The notes: a model not told the origin generated them from the sequence alone. Positions 1 to 6,832 are shown, counted from the stretch's first letter. The stretch is DNA of 7,279 bases from Chitinophaga pinensis (GCA_943329105.2 CALQCP020000113.1:1-7279), one strand, 5' to 3'. Numbers and translations: made by a program.

Positions 1-3000
1 ATCGATGAACTGAGCGTTGGTTGGTTCAGCGGTGTGCGGGTGCGCGGCTTCACCATTGATGATCCGGCTTCAGGGAATCGCGTGAGTGCGGACGTTTCGG
101 CGGAGCAAGGTGTTTGGAAACTGCTGACCGCTGGGGTCCGTGGTCTTGATGTTCATGTTTCGGGATCGGTCAAGACGCGACGCGCAGCTGATGGAACGTT
201 GGGCATCACCAAGCTCATGCGCTCGGACACTTCAGCATCACCAGCATCGAGCGCTGCCAAGTCAGAAGGATCAACATCTGCAAGCATCCTGCCCGCGGGT
301 CTTGATGTTGTAGTGACTATCGACGGCATCGCGGTTGAGATCCTGGAGGAAAGTGGCGCAACGTACGCGGCGGTTCGTGATTTCAAGGGATCTGCACGCG
401 TAGTAACGGGTGGCGACACGCAAGTGAAGTTCACCGCGCGCACGGAAGTGCAGGGGACTACCGGCGCGGTGGACGTAGAAATTTCAGCACCCGGACTGTT
501 TGACGCTGCGGGCGCGTTGCACTTACAGGGCACGGCGGTTACCGCAACGGTGAAGGCGTCTGATGCGGCATTGAACGCCGCTGGATTGTCGATCCGCATC
601 AATGAATTGAGCGTGGCTCTGAAGAGCGCGGATATGACCGGCGCAATCAATGCGGATGTGACCATGCGTGTGGCGCTTGATGGTCAGCCAGAGAGCGCGT
701 TGAGTTCCACGCTGCGCTTCGATCGGCTGCTTTCTGCGAGCGCAGAACCGATTTTTGATCTCTCCGCCATTCACGGAACGGTTCGTGCAGAAGCGATTCC
801 AACCGCGCCATTTGAGCGGTTTGTTGCAGGTAGCGGAGCGGTGCTGGCGCGTGATGTCGGTAAGCGAGTTGACTTCAATGCCACGTTTGCGGATGCCACC
901 GGTGGTGCAATTTCCATCGAGCTGCGCAGTGACGTGGTGACGGCGCGCGCGGAGGGATCGATTGATCCAACAACGCGTGCAGCTACGTTGCGAACCGTTG
1001 AGGCGGATGCAACACTGGCTCCGGCATTGCTTGCTGCGCTCGGTGACATTGTGGTCACTGCACCGGCGCGGATGTCGTTGCGCGCGAAGGATGTGGCGGT
1101 TCCGGCAGCGGCGGCGGATGGGTCATTTCCTGAAGCGCAAGTTCGATTTGATGCGATCGTCACCTTGGCGCTCGCCGGATTGCAGGTTCCAGGTCCCGAT
1201 GGTCGGGTAGCTCTGGATATTTCAGAGTTACGCGCGACCGCCAAAGCGGCTCCGCTCGCAAGCGGGCTGGTGGTTGATCTGTCGGCGGTCTCAACGGGTG
1301 CTGCGGCACAGGTTCCACTGCGAGCCACGGCCTCCATTCAGCGTGGCGGCGCGTTCGGCATCAATGGCACCGTGCGCGTGGTGGCGCTGCCCACCGCATT
1401 GATTCGACCGTTCTTGCCGAAGGATTTGCCCATTGATTTGACGCAGGATGTTGGTCCAGCAATTACCTCACTTGATGCAACGATTGCCGCTGGCGATGAA
1501 CCAGCAATCACCATCGCGCTTGAGTCTGCCAAAGTTGCTGTTGCCATGCAGGGTGTGGTGCATGCTGATCGATCCATTCATCTTTCCAAGGGTGCAACCG
1601 TGACGATGCGCGCCATTCGCCCGGCGCTGGTTGCGCTGTCGGGCGTGACGGTGGCTGCGCCGATTGATGTGGGCATCACTATCAATGCGCTCTCGCTGCC
1701 TGCCCCGAAGTCGTTGACAATTTCAGGCATTGGCGTTGATGCAACTCTTGCCGCAAGTAAGACTGGTGGCGGCGCGATCAATGCGACCATCGGTAGTGGT
1801 GATAGCGCGCGGGTTCTAGTGGTTGAATCCCTGCGCGCGTCGGTGAAGTCGGAGGCCATTGGCAGTGCAGTGCAAGCGACGGTCGACACCAAGGTTGATG
1901 GAATGGTGGTGAAAGTCAGTGCGGACGCGCGTGGCTTAAAGTCGTTTGCGACCAAGGAAATTGAAAGTGCACCATTACTGGTGGATGTGCAAGTGTCGGG
2001 CATTTCGCCCGAGCGCCTTGCGAAGGAAGTCCCTTCGGCGGCGAAGGTGATCCGCGAACTGAGTGCGGGAAACATGGACGCATCGATCCATTACGAAGGA
2101 TCCACGCTTGATGGCAAGGGTCGCGTGGCGGTCAAGGCAGTCGGAGTTGACTTGCGTGCAAATGCTGAACTTTCCCAACAAGCACTCACAGTGGACGCCA
2201 CTGTTTCCGCTGACGTATCCCCGGCACTGTTGGCGGCCGCCGCAGAACTTCCTGTGAAACTTGCCGCACCCACTCACATTGATGCAAAGCTTGACAGTGT
2301 CACCATGAAGCGAACGGTTCCGTGGGAATTTGCGGCGCCCACTGCAGCGCACGCGGAGCTGCGCATTCCTGCCGTGGTAATCGCGGGGGTTCCTGGCGTG
2401 GCCGCAGATGTTGGGTTGACCGACATGGTGCTTGACACCAACGTGACGCTCGGCGCCAAGATGGCTGCGCGTGGAACACTCACTTCAAAGATTGCCGCAC
2501 ACAGTGGGAACAAGCGTGCGCCGCTCGCGCCGCTCAGCGCGCACTTTGCATGGATCGATGCTGGTGCAGCGCCCGCCTCGTGGACGGCCGATGCGGATTT
2601 GGATGGCATCAAAGTTGACGGCCTGGCCATGCTGATTGACATTGACGAAGCGATGCGCAAAGAGATTGGCGACGGTGCGCGTCTCTCGGTGAAGGGCGCA
2701 AGTATTGGCGCGGGGGGCATCTCTTTTGAGGTGGAGTCGACACTGCAACGACTCAAGGCAAATCTCAACGGACAATTGGTGGACGGGGTTCTCTCGCTTG
2801 CAAACAGTGCCATTGATGTGACCATTCCCGCCTCAAGCGCCACGGAGATGCTCAATGCACTCTCGAGCAAGCCGGTCAAAGATGCGGCTGATGCACCCAA
2901 TGCGAAGAAGGATCCGCCAGCGTGGAAGCAAGTCAGTGCGGTGGCCGTTGTGGCCACGATCACCAACTTTCGCATGCGCTTGGGAGGTGACGCTGCAACA

Positions 3001-4314
3001 CCGGTCGTGGCAAGCGCTCCGGTGCCAGCGCCAAGCTCCGGCGTTCCCGTGGCGTCCGCAACCGCACCGCGCGTGGTTCTTCCTGCTGGATTTGCTGCGG
3101 TGGTCAAACTGGACATGAAGCCGGTGATGTTGGTGCCCACGAACGGCGAGCCGCTCACCATTGAGTCCGTGGCTGTTGCGATCAATGCTCCGGGCTTAGA
3201 GAAACCCGCGGTTGTAAAGGTTGTTGCCGCCATTGCGGGAGCCGGTGGACAGCGTGTTCCGATCGCGCTTGATGCAACGCTCACCGACTGGGCCGGCGCG
3301 GACGGCGCAGTACTGATTGATCGCATTCGAGTTGATGGAACGCTCAAGGCGGCGCGTGCGTCGACGCGCGTGGTTGGCGCACTGCTCGGTATGGGCGCAG
3401 AACTTGAAGAGGCAGTCGGTCCGGAACTCAGTGTTGACGCATCAGTCGTTTCATCCGGTCCGGGTAGCGCCACCGGTGCGGCAACGGTCAGCAGCAAGTT
3501 TGTCAATATGAAGGCGCCGCAGGTGTCGCTGAAGAACGGCGTTGTGAGTGTGGTGGCGGCACAGCCCGTGACCATCGACTTCATTCCGTCCGAGCCACTT
3601 CGGCAGCGTTACTTGGCCGCAATCAACCCGGTATTCCGTGATGTCCGCCTTGCGGATGAGAAGAAGCCGATCGTGTTTACCGTGCAGGCGTTTTCCTACC
3701 CCATCGATGGGGATCGCGCGCGCATGTCAGGTGATATGCGCCTGGTAGTTGGTGACGTACTCCTTGATCCCAACGCTGATAACGATGTCTTGAATCTGCT
3801 GAAGGTGTTCCAAACCAAGGACAAGAAGCCGATCGACGGCGTCATTGATCCGTTGAACGTGGTCATTCGTGATGGTCAGCTCACCTACAAAGACTTTGAA
3901 GTTGGAATTGAGAAGCAGGGCAAGAGTTGGAAGACGCGTCTCATCTTTGATGGGGACATTGACCTGACCAAGACGCCGCCGTTTGCTCGCTCGATTGCCG
4001 CCAACTATCCGCTTGGATCAGTAGCGCGCGAAGTAGTGGGTGTGCTCCCGAACGATGATGGCGGAGGAACGGTAGCCAACCTCATCAACACCGCATCGCT
4101 GGGACTTGGTGACGCTCTGCAACTGCGCATCAAGATGCGCGGTCCACTTGGCGAGGTCAATGGCAAACCAGCCAAGCTGGAGCGCAAGGTCAAGGTGATC
4201 TTTGATGCGAAGTCGATGGGCGACAGCGTCGGCAATACCGTCGAGGGCATTGGTCAGAAGATCGGCGATCTCTTCGGTGGCAATAAGAACCCGAAGAAGG
4301 GCACTAAGAAATAA
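1..4314 (+). CDS. Large AsmA/TamB-like repeat protein, 5'-truncated
   Basis: The frame is open from base 1 to the TAA at 4312-4314, giving 1437 residues in the window. The GTG at 34 is not the real start, because the reading frame continues upstream of it. The visible product is rich in Ala, Val, Asp, Thr and Ser, contains no cysteine, and has very few His, Tyr and Trp. It alternates short hydrophobic/polar strands in the manner of long beta-rich envelope proteins. The first residues (LSVGWFSGVRVRGFTIDDP) resemble the start of the first beta domain in AsmA-like proteins, which normally follows an N-terminal membrane anchor; that anchor would lie outside the window. Five units of about 200 residues occupy most of the protein. 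Two Ala/Pro/Lys-rich linkers (2881-2922 and 3001-3075) interrupt unit 4-5. A distinct closing domain follows (about 3720-4200, with RDGQLTYKDFEVGI), and the tail is basic (NKNPKKGTKK). AsmA/TamB-type proteins are envelope proteins implicated in lipid transport or outer-membrane assembly; that role here is inference. Alternatives are a DUF748-type or other repetitive periplasmic protein. Confidence 0.75.
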   Translation: MDELSVGWFSGVRVRGFTIDDPASGNRVSADVSAEQGVWKLLTAGVRGLDVHVSGSVKTRRAADGTLGITKLMRSDTSASPASSAAKSEGSTSASILPAGLDVVVTIDGIAVEILEESGATYAAVRDFKGSARVVTGGDTQVKFTARTEVQGTTGAVDVEISAPGLFDAAGALHLQGTAVTATVKASDAALNAAGLSIRINELSVALKSADMTGAINADVTMRVALDGQPESALSSTLRFDRLLSASAEPIFDLSAIHGTVRAEAIPTAPFERFVAGSGAVLARDVGKRVDFNATFADATGGAISIELRSDVVTARAEGSIDPTTRAATLRTVEADATLAPALLAALGDIVVTAPARMSLRAKDVAVPAAAADGSFPEAQVRFDAIVTLALAGLQVPGPDGRVALDISELRATAKAAPLASGLVVDLSAVSTGAAAQVPLRATASIQRGGAFGINGTVRVVALPTALIRPFLPKDLPIDLTQDVGPAITSLDATIAAGDEPAITIALESAKVAVAMQGVVHADRSIHLSKGATVTMRAIRPALVALSGVTVAAPIDVGITINALSLPAPKSLTISGIGVDATLAASKTGGGAINATIGSGDSARVLVVESLRASVKSEAIGSAVQATVDTKVDGMVVKVSADARGLKSFATKEIESAPLLVDVQVSGISPERLAKEVPSAAKVIRELSAGNMDASIHYEGSTLDGKGRVAVKAVGVDLRANAELSQQALTVDATVSADVSPALLAAAAELPVKLAAPTHIDAKLDSVTMKRTVPWEFAAPTAAHAELRIPAVVIAGVPGVAADVGLTDMVLDTNVTLGAKMAARGTLTSKIAAHSGNKRAPLAPLSAHFAWIDAGAAPASWTADADLDGIKVDGLAMLIDIDEAMRKEIGDGARLSVKGASIGAGGISFEVESTLQRLKANLNGQLVDGVLSLANSAIDVTIPASSATEMLNALSSKPVKDAADAPNAKKDPPAWKQVSAVAVVATITNFRMRLGGDAATPVVASAPVPAPSSGVPVASATAPRVVLPAGFAAVVKLDMKPVMLVPTNGEPLTIESVAVAINAPGLEKPAVVKVVAAIAGAGGQRVPIALDATLTDWAGADGAVLIDRIRVDGTLKAARASTRVVGALLGMGAELEEAVGPELSVDASVVSSGPGSATGAATVSSKFVNMKAPQVSLKNGVVSVVAAQPVTIDFIPSEPLRQRYLAAINPVFRDVRLADEKKPIVFTVQAFSYPIDGDRARMSGDMRLVVGDVLLDPNADNDVLNLLKVFQTKDKKPIDGVIDPLNVVIRDGQLTYKDFEVGIEKQGKSWKTRLIFDGDIDLTKTPPFARSIAANYPLGSVAREVVGVLPNDDGGGTVANLINTASLGLGDALQLRIKMRGPLGEVNGKPAKLERKVKVIFDAKSMGDSVGNTVEGIGQKIGDLFGGNKNPKKGTKK
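781..3700 (+). repeat. Five diverged tandem protein repeats of about 200 residues
   Basis: This lies inside the large gene. Two landmarks recur in the same order. Landmark A is a hydrophobic helix-like stretch ending in a V/I-G-type turn: DVGKR with V at 856, DVGPA at 1450, KVIRE at 2047, EIGDG at 2665 and AVGPE at 3415 (spacings 594, 597, 618, 750). Landmark B is a Pro-Ala-Leu-Leu-type segment, usually followed by a V..(A)AP motif: PALLAAL with P at 1021, PALVAL at 1621, PALLAAAA at 2221, PASSATEML at 2827 and EPLRQRYLAAI at 3595 (spacings 600, 600, 606, 768). The longer last interval is explained by the low-complexity linkers near 2881-3075. DNA identity between units is low, so these are old protein-level duplications and not recent DNA repeats. 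Confidence 0.7.
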
Positions 4315-4352
4315 ATTGATGTGCGCTGTAGCGCCCGCGTCGCGCCAGTGAA

Positions 4353-4910
4353 CTACATCGGCTTGCTGTCGATGGTCAGGTCGTACATCTCCAAGAGCTT
4401 GGCCTTGTCAAAGATGAGTTCCTGGCGGCTCATACCGGTGATGTCGTACACGGGCGTTAGTTCAATGGCATCAACAGGGCAAGCTTCTTCGCACATGCCG
4501 CAATAGATGCATCGCAATTCATCAATGTCGAATTGCTTTGGATACTTCTCACGATCCGGCCATGGGCTCTCGTCTGCCACAATGTGGATGCAGTGCGCTG
4601 GGCACGCGGTTTGGCACATGAAGCACGCCACGCAGCGAACGCGCCCGTCTTCATCCTTATTTAGTCGATGAACGCCACGGAAGTACGGCTTGTAGAGACC
4701 GCCGTCTTCAACATCGCGCTGTTCGCGGCGCTGCTCGGGGTACTGCACCACCCACAGCGTGTCCTTGTTGGCACCGTTGCGGCCCATGTTCTGGAACGCG
4801 TGGCGCAGGGTGGTCCCCAGGCCCTTGAAGACGTTGACCACGTAGAGGCTCTCGGTGCGGTTGAGCTTCTTGGGAGTGACGTCGAGAATTTCGTTGTCGC
4901 GGATGGACAT
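4353..4910 (-). CDS. nuoI: NADH-quinone oxidoreductase subunit I (complex I, 2x[4Fe-4S])
   Basis: The product is 185 residues, close to the usual NuoI length. It carries two complete CxxCxxCxxxCP ligand sets: C93, C96, C99, C103 (CVACFMCQTACPAHCI) and C134, C137, C140, C144 (CIYCGMCEEACPVDAIE). An extra Cys107 sits where E. coli NuoI also has one (CPVGCI). The YDIT segment and acidic/helical C-terminus fit NuoI rather than a generic ferredoxin. In the family the clusters (N6a/N6b) relay electrons through the peripheral arm of complex I at the cytoplasmic membrane face. The start is fixed at the ATG 4910-4908, because an in-frame TAG lies four codons upstream (4925-4923) and the next Met is residue 42. 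There is no Shine-Dalgarno before this ATG (the leader reads TCCCGCCTCC). The gene is divergent from the atp operon and convergent with the large repeat gene. No other nuo gene adjoins it, so it is probably monocistronic. Confidence 0.95.
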   Translation of the reverse strand: MSIRDNEILDVTPKKLNRTESLYVVNVFKGLGTTLRHAFQNMGRNGANKDTLWVVQYPEQRREQRDVEDGGLYKPYFRGVHRLNKDEDGRVRCVACFMCQTACPAHCIHIVADESPWPDREKYPKQFDIDELRCIYCGMCEEACPVDAIELTPVYDITGMSRQELIFDKAKLLEMYDLTIDSKPM

Positions 4911-4919
4911 GGAGGCGGG

Positions 4920-4925
4920 ATTCTA
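4920..4925 (-). promoter_or_regulatory. Candidate -10 box (TAGAAT) for nuoI
   Basis: On the minus strand TAGAAT matches the sigma-70 -10 consensus at five of six bases. It ends nine bases before the nuoI ATG. A start site 6-7 bases downstream would give a leader of only 2-3 bases, which agrees with the absence of a Shine-Dalgarno and would make the transcript practically leaderless. No convincing -35 hexamer is present at 16-19 bases spacing, so the call rests on the -10 match and its position alone. Confidence 0.25.
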
Positions 4926-4956
4926 GACACGCGCCGGGCGGAGTAGCCTTCGCACC

Positions 4957-5238
4957 ATGATGAATTCGAGTCGCGGCGCCGAACGCGCCAAAGAACGCCG
5001 GGAAACCGGCATTGGAATGCGGATGGCCGGACTGGGTTTCCAAACCAGTTCCGAGGTGGTGGCCGGTGCGCTGCTCGGCTACCTGTTTGACTGGTGGCGG
5101 GGGCAAGGCAGCATTGGATTGGTGGTGGGAGGGGTATTGGGGATCGTGGTGGGGATGACCTCGCTGTTGCGGGGTGCCATGCGCATGAACCGTGAATTTG
5201 ACGCTGCCGGGCGCCCGGAGGACAAGAAGGATGCCTGA
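4957..5238 (+). CDS. atpZ: AtpZ/AtpI-family small membrane protein (ATP synthase accessory)
   Basis: The product is 93 residues with two predicted membrane helices, about residues 24-46 and 52-73. They flank a short turn with the family-typical pattern GYLFDWW (41-47) and a Gly-rich second helix (GLVVGGVLGIVVGM). The N-terminus is Arg/Lys/Glu-rich and cytoplasmic-looking, and the C-terminus is charged (EDKKDA). Proteins of this family (PF09527-like) sit at the head of many atp operons. They are thought to act with AtpI in cation transport or in c-ring/F1Fo assembly; the precise role is unsettled. The ATG at 4957 is followed at once by a second ATG (4960). A GGAG at 4940-4943 lies 13 bases upstream, which is rather far. 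An in-frame TAG at 4924-4926 rules out a longer N-terminus. It overlaps the next gene by 8 bases and is the first gene of the atp operon here. Confidence 0.85.
   Translation: MMNSSRGAERAKERRETGIGMRMAGLGFQTSSEVVAGALLGYLFDWWRGQGSIGLVVGGVLGIVVGMTSLLRGAMRMNREFDAAGRPEDKKDA
5217..5221 (+). promoter_or_regulatory. Ribosome binding site deciding the atpI start
   Basis: GGAGG lies nine bases before the ATG at 5231, inside the 3' end of atpZ. It supports 5231 as the start rather than the in-frame ATG at 5192, which has no comparable purine run in front of it and would overlap atpZ by 47 bases. Confidence 0.7.
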
Positions 5239-5719
5239 GTTGAACCAGCCCCAGTCGCCCGGATCGGCGGCTCCAGGACCCGGAATGCAGCGAACGCCCC
5301 CAAAGGAACAGGAAATCCGCATCGCGCCCCAGCTGCCGGTGATCGGCATCCTGGTTGCCACGGTGGCCTCGGCCGCAGCGTCCCTGGTGGCAGTCCGGAT
5401 CGCCGAAATCCCATCAGAAGCGGTCCTTCCAACCCTCCTTGGGGTGCTTGGAACAGGCCTTCTGACCCTTGGAACGGGGTTCATCTTCTATTCCGCGCGG
5501 TTTCGCCCGGCGGGCGACTGCAGCACCCGTTGGATGGGAGCCACGGTGGCACGGTTTATGGCGATTCCCATCCTCTGTGTTTCGATATACTTCTCCCTCC
5601 CCGAAGGCGGCCAGTTTGCCGTTTTGGCCACCGTCGGGTCGTACCTCGCGTGCCTTGCGGCCGAAACCGCATCGGTCGCTTGGACGGTTAACCGAAGCCT
5701 GAACGACGCCTCCATATGA
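5231..5719 (+). CDS. atpI: AtpI-like four-helix membrane protein of the atp operon
   Basis: The product is 162 residues from the ATG at 5231. A Pro/Gln/Gly-rich hydrophilic N-terminus (about 1-34) is followed by four likely membrane helices near residues 35-57, 64-87, 104-122 and 127-152. The short loop between helices 2 and 3 is basic (SARFRPAGDCSTRW). The hairpin of helices 3-4 carries Arg108 (TVARFMAIP) and, in helix 4, Glu145 (CLAAETAS), polar residues of the kind AtpI-family proteins keep inside the membrane. The sequence is too diverged for me to identify the family by sequence alone; the name rests on size, topology and the position between atpZ and atpB. AtpI is known as a nonessential factor that helps assembly or stability of the c-ring. 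The stop overlaps the atpB start as ATGA (5716-5719), so the two genes are probably translationally coupled. Confidence 0.6.
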   Translation: MPELNQPQSPGSAAPGPGMQRTPPKEQEIRIAPQLPVIGILVATVASAAASLVAVRIAEIPSEAVLPTLLGVLGTGLLTLGTGFIFYSARFRPAGDCSTRWMGATVARFMAIPILCVSIYFSLPEGGQFAVLATVGSYLACLAAETASVAWTVNRSLNDASI

Positions 5720-6717
5720 CCCTCATCCTTGCCTCCGGCACCGATCCCCTTGGGCACGTCCTCGATAAGAGCAGTGCGTTTACCGATCTGTTCGGCTTTG
5801 ATGTTCCGCTGAGCGTGGTCTCAGTGGTCATCGGAGCACTGATCGTCATGGTGCTCCTTGTGCATTCCTCGCGCCGGATCAAGACTGGCCCGGAGTCGCA
5901 GGGTCACCAGCGCTATGTCACGCGTGGTCGATTTGCGCAGGTTGTTGAAGTGCTGGTTGACGGCTTGTACACGCAGATGTTGGAGCCAGTCATGGGAGCG
6001 CGCTTGGCCAAGAAGTGGCTGCCGTTTCTACTGTCGATGTTCTTCTTCGTGTTGGTGCTGAACGTCATGGGCCTGGTCCCAGTGGCAGACCTGCAAGAGA
6101 TCATTCACTCCTTCGGCTCCAAGCATGACGCAAGCGAGGACGCTGCAGTGGCTGCTGCAGAGAAGCGCTCGCTGCTGTGGATTGGTGGAACCGCCACCGC
6201 CAGTCTTTCCGTGAATATTGGCCTAGCCATGTGGGCTTTCTTGGCAATTCAGTGGCAGTCGTTGCGAGAGCTCGGCGTCAAGGGATGGCTTGAGCACTTG
6301 TGCGGCGGCGCCGACTTGGTACGCAACAAGGGACTTTGGTTTGTTGTGCCGATCATCTTTATTGTTGAAGTGCTTGGCTTGATCATCAAGCCTGCAGCGC
6401 TTGCAATTCGACTCTTTGCAAACATGGTTGGCGGCCACACTTTGATGGCCACACTCATGTTGTTTGGTGCGATGGCCGGCAGCCTGGGCATTGCCGCAGT
6501 CAGCGGAATTTCGCTGGTTGCTGGCGTAGCCGCTGTGGTCATCTCATTCCTCGAACTCTTCGTTGCCTTCCTGCAGGCGTTCGTCTTCATGTTCCTCACT
6601 GCGGTGTTCATCTCACAGATGTCACACGGCGAGGAGCATCATGACGAGGAACACGGTCACGAAGATCACCACGGTTCCGTCAGCGCGGATTCTCATTCGC
6701 CGAAGGCTGCGCACTAG
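5716..6717 (+). CDS. atpB: F-type ATP synthase Fo subunit a
   Basis: The product is 333 residues, longer than E. coli subunit a (271). Subunit a forms the two half-channels through which protons reach and leave the c-ring. Diagnostic residues are present. The essential arginine is R232 in AIRLFANMVGGH (E. coli R210). E218 and K225-P226 match E. coli E196 and K203-P204, and Q287 in FLQAFVFMFLTAVFIS matches Q252. At the E219/H245 pair the residues are exchanged (H241 and E280), as in mitochondrial ATP6. Earlier landmarks are LNVMGLVPVAD (115-125) and a periplasmic-type loop of about 30 residues before the next helix. The C-terminal 30 residues hold nine His plus many Asp/Glu (HGEEHHDEEHGHEDHHG), a possible metal-binding tail. 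There is no strong Shine-Dalgarno; initiation is likely coupled to the preceding gene through the ATGA overlap. Confidence 0.97.
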   Translation: MTLILASGTDPLGHVLDKSSAFTDLFGFDVPLSVVSVVIGALIVMVLLVHSSRRIKTGPESQGHQRYVTRGRFAQVVEVLVDGLYTQMLEPVMGARLAKKWLPFLLSMFFFVLVLNVMGLVPVADLQEIIHSFGSKHDASEDAAVAAAEKRSLLWIGGTATASLSVNIGLAMWAFLAIQWQSLRELGVKGWLEHLCGGADLVRNKGLWFVVPIIFIVEVLGLIIKPAALAIRLFANMVGGHTLMATLMLFGAMAGSLGIAAVSGISLVAGVAAVVISFLELFVAFLQAFVFMFLTAVFISQMSHGEEHHDEEHGHEDHHGSVSADSHSPKAAH

Positions 6718-6832
6718 CACTGAACCAGGGCTGAAGGCCCGACAATTTCTTCCCTTCCCGCCACGTGGACCGCGGAAGGCAATTCTTGATCGACGCGGTT
6801 CACGGCGTCAAACCAAACCTCGGAGCACACAC
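6718..6832 (+). other. atpB-atpE intergenic leader with weak hairpins
   Basis: This 115-base stretch contains no ORF with coding character. It holds a small stem-loop (GGGC 6728-6731 with GCCC 6737-6740, loop TGAAG), which can extend by one T-G pair, and a second 5-bp stem (GACGC 6792-6796 with GCGTC 6805-6809). It also has two palindromes, CCACGTGG (6761-6768) and CCGCGG (6770-6775). No T-run follows the first stem closely enough for a typical intrinsic terminator. The stretch may act as the 5' leader that sets atpE translation apart from its neighbours, or contain an internal promoter; neither is shown by the sequence. Confidence 0.4.
6822..6825 (+). promoter_or_regulatory. Ribosome binding site of atpE
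   Basis: GGAG sits seven bases before the ATG at 6833. It selects this start over the in-frame upstream ATG at 6563, which lies inside atpB and would add 90 unrelated residues. Confidence 0.7.

Noticed and set aside
2274..3584. 436-codon open frame on the minus strand inside the large repeat gene
   Set aside because: Its third codon positions fall on the wobble positions of the sense gene. Most antisense stops in this register need a sense codon beginning TA or CA (Tyr, His, Gln), which are scarce in this protein. The translation is a Ser/Thr/Ala-rich mirror without domains, so the long frame is explained by composition.
4323..4334. Small hairpin GCGC-TGTA-GCGC between the two convergent genes, as a shared terminator
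   Set aside because: The stem has only four good pairs and no T-run on either strand. Termination in the 38-base gap cannot be assigned from sequence.
4861..4889. TTGAGC-17-GAGAAT on the plus strand as the atp operon promoter
   Set aside because: Only four of six bases match in each hexamer, and the site lies within nuoI coding sequence. Such matches arise often by chance.
4668..4946. 92-codon plus-strand frame opposite the nuoI 5' half
   Set aside because: It is antisense to conserved NuoI codons, has no recognisable protein features, and its end overlaps the divergent promoter region.
5192..5230. Upstream ATG that would lengthen the atpI-like protein by 13 residues
   Set aside because: It has no ribosome binding site and would overlap atpZ deeply. 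The ATG at 5231 has GGAGG nine bases upstream.
4708..5484. 258-codon minus-strand frame across nuoI, atpZ and the atpI-like gene
   Set aside because: It overlaps three genes with clear homology or operon context, and its product is Pro/His/Arg-rich low-complexity sequence without motifs.
6761..6775. Palindromes CCACGTGG and CCGCGG ahead of atpE as an operator
   Set aside because: Both are short GC-rich palindromes expected in this base composition, with no second copy near another start in the window.
6563..6832. Upstream in-frame ATG that would lengthen AtpE by 90 residues
   Set aside because: The extra part is the out-of-frame shadow of the atpB 3' end. The ATG at 6833 has a good GGAG and begins a typical signal peptide.
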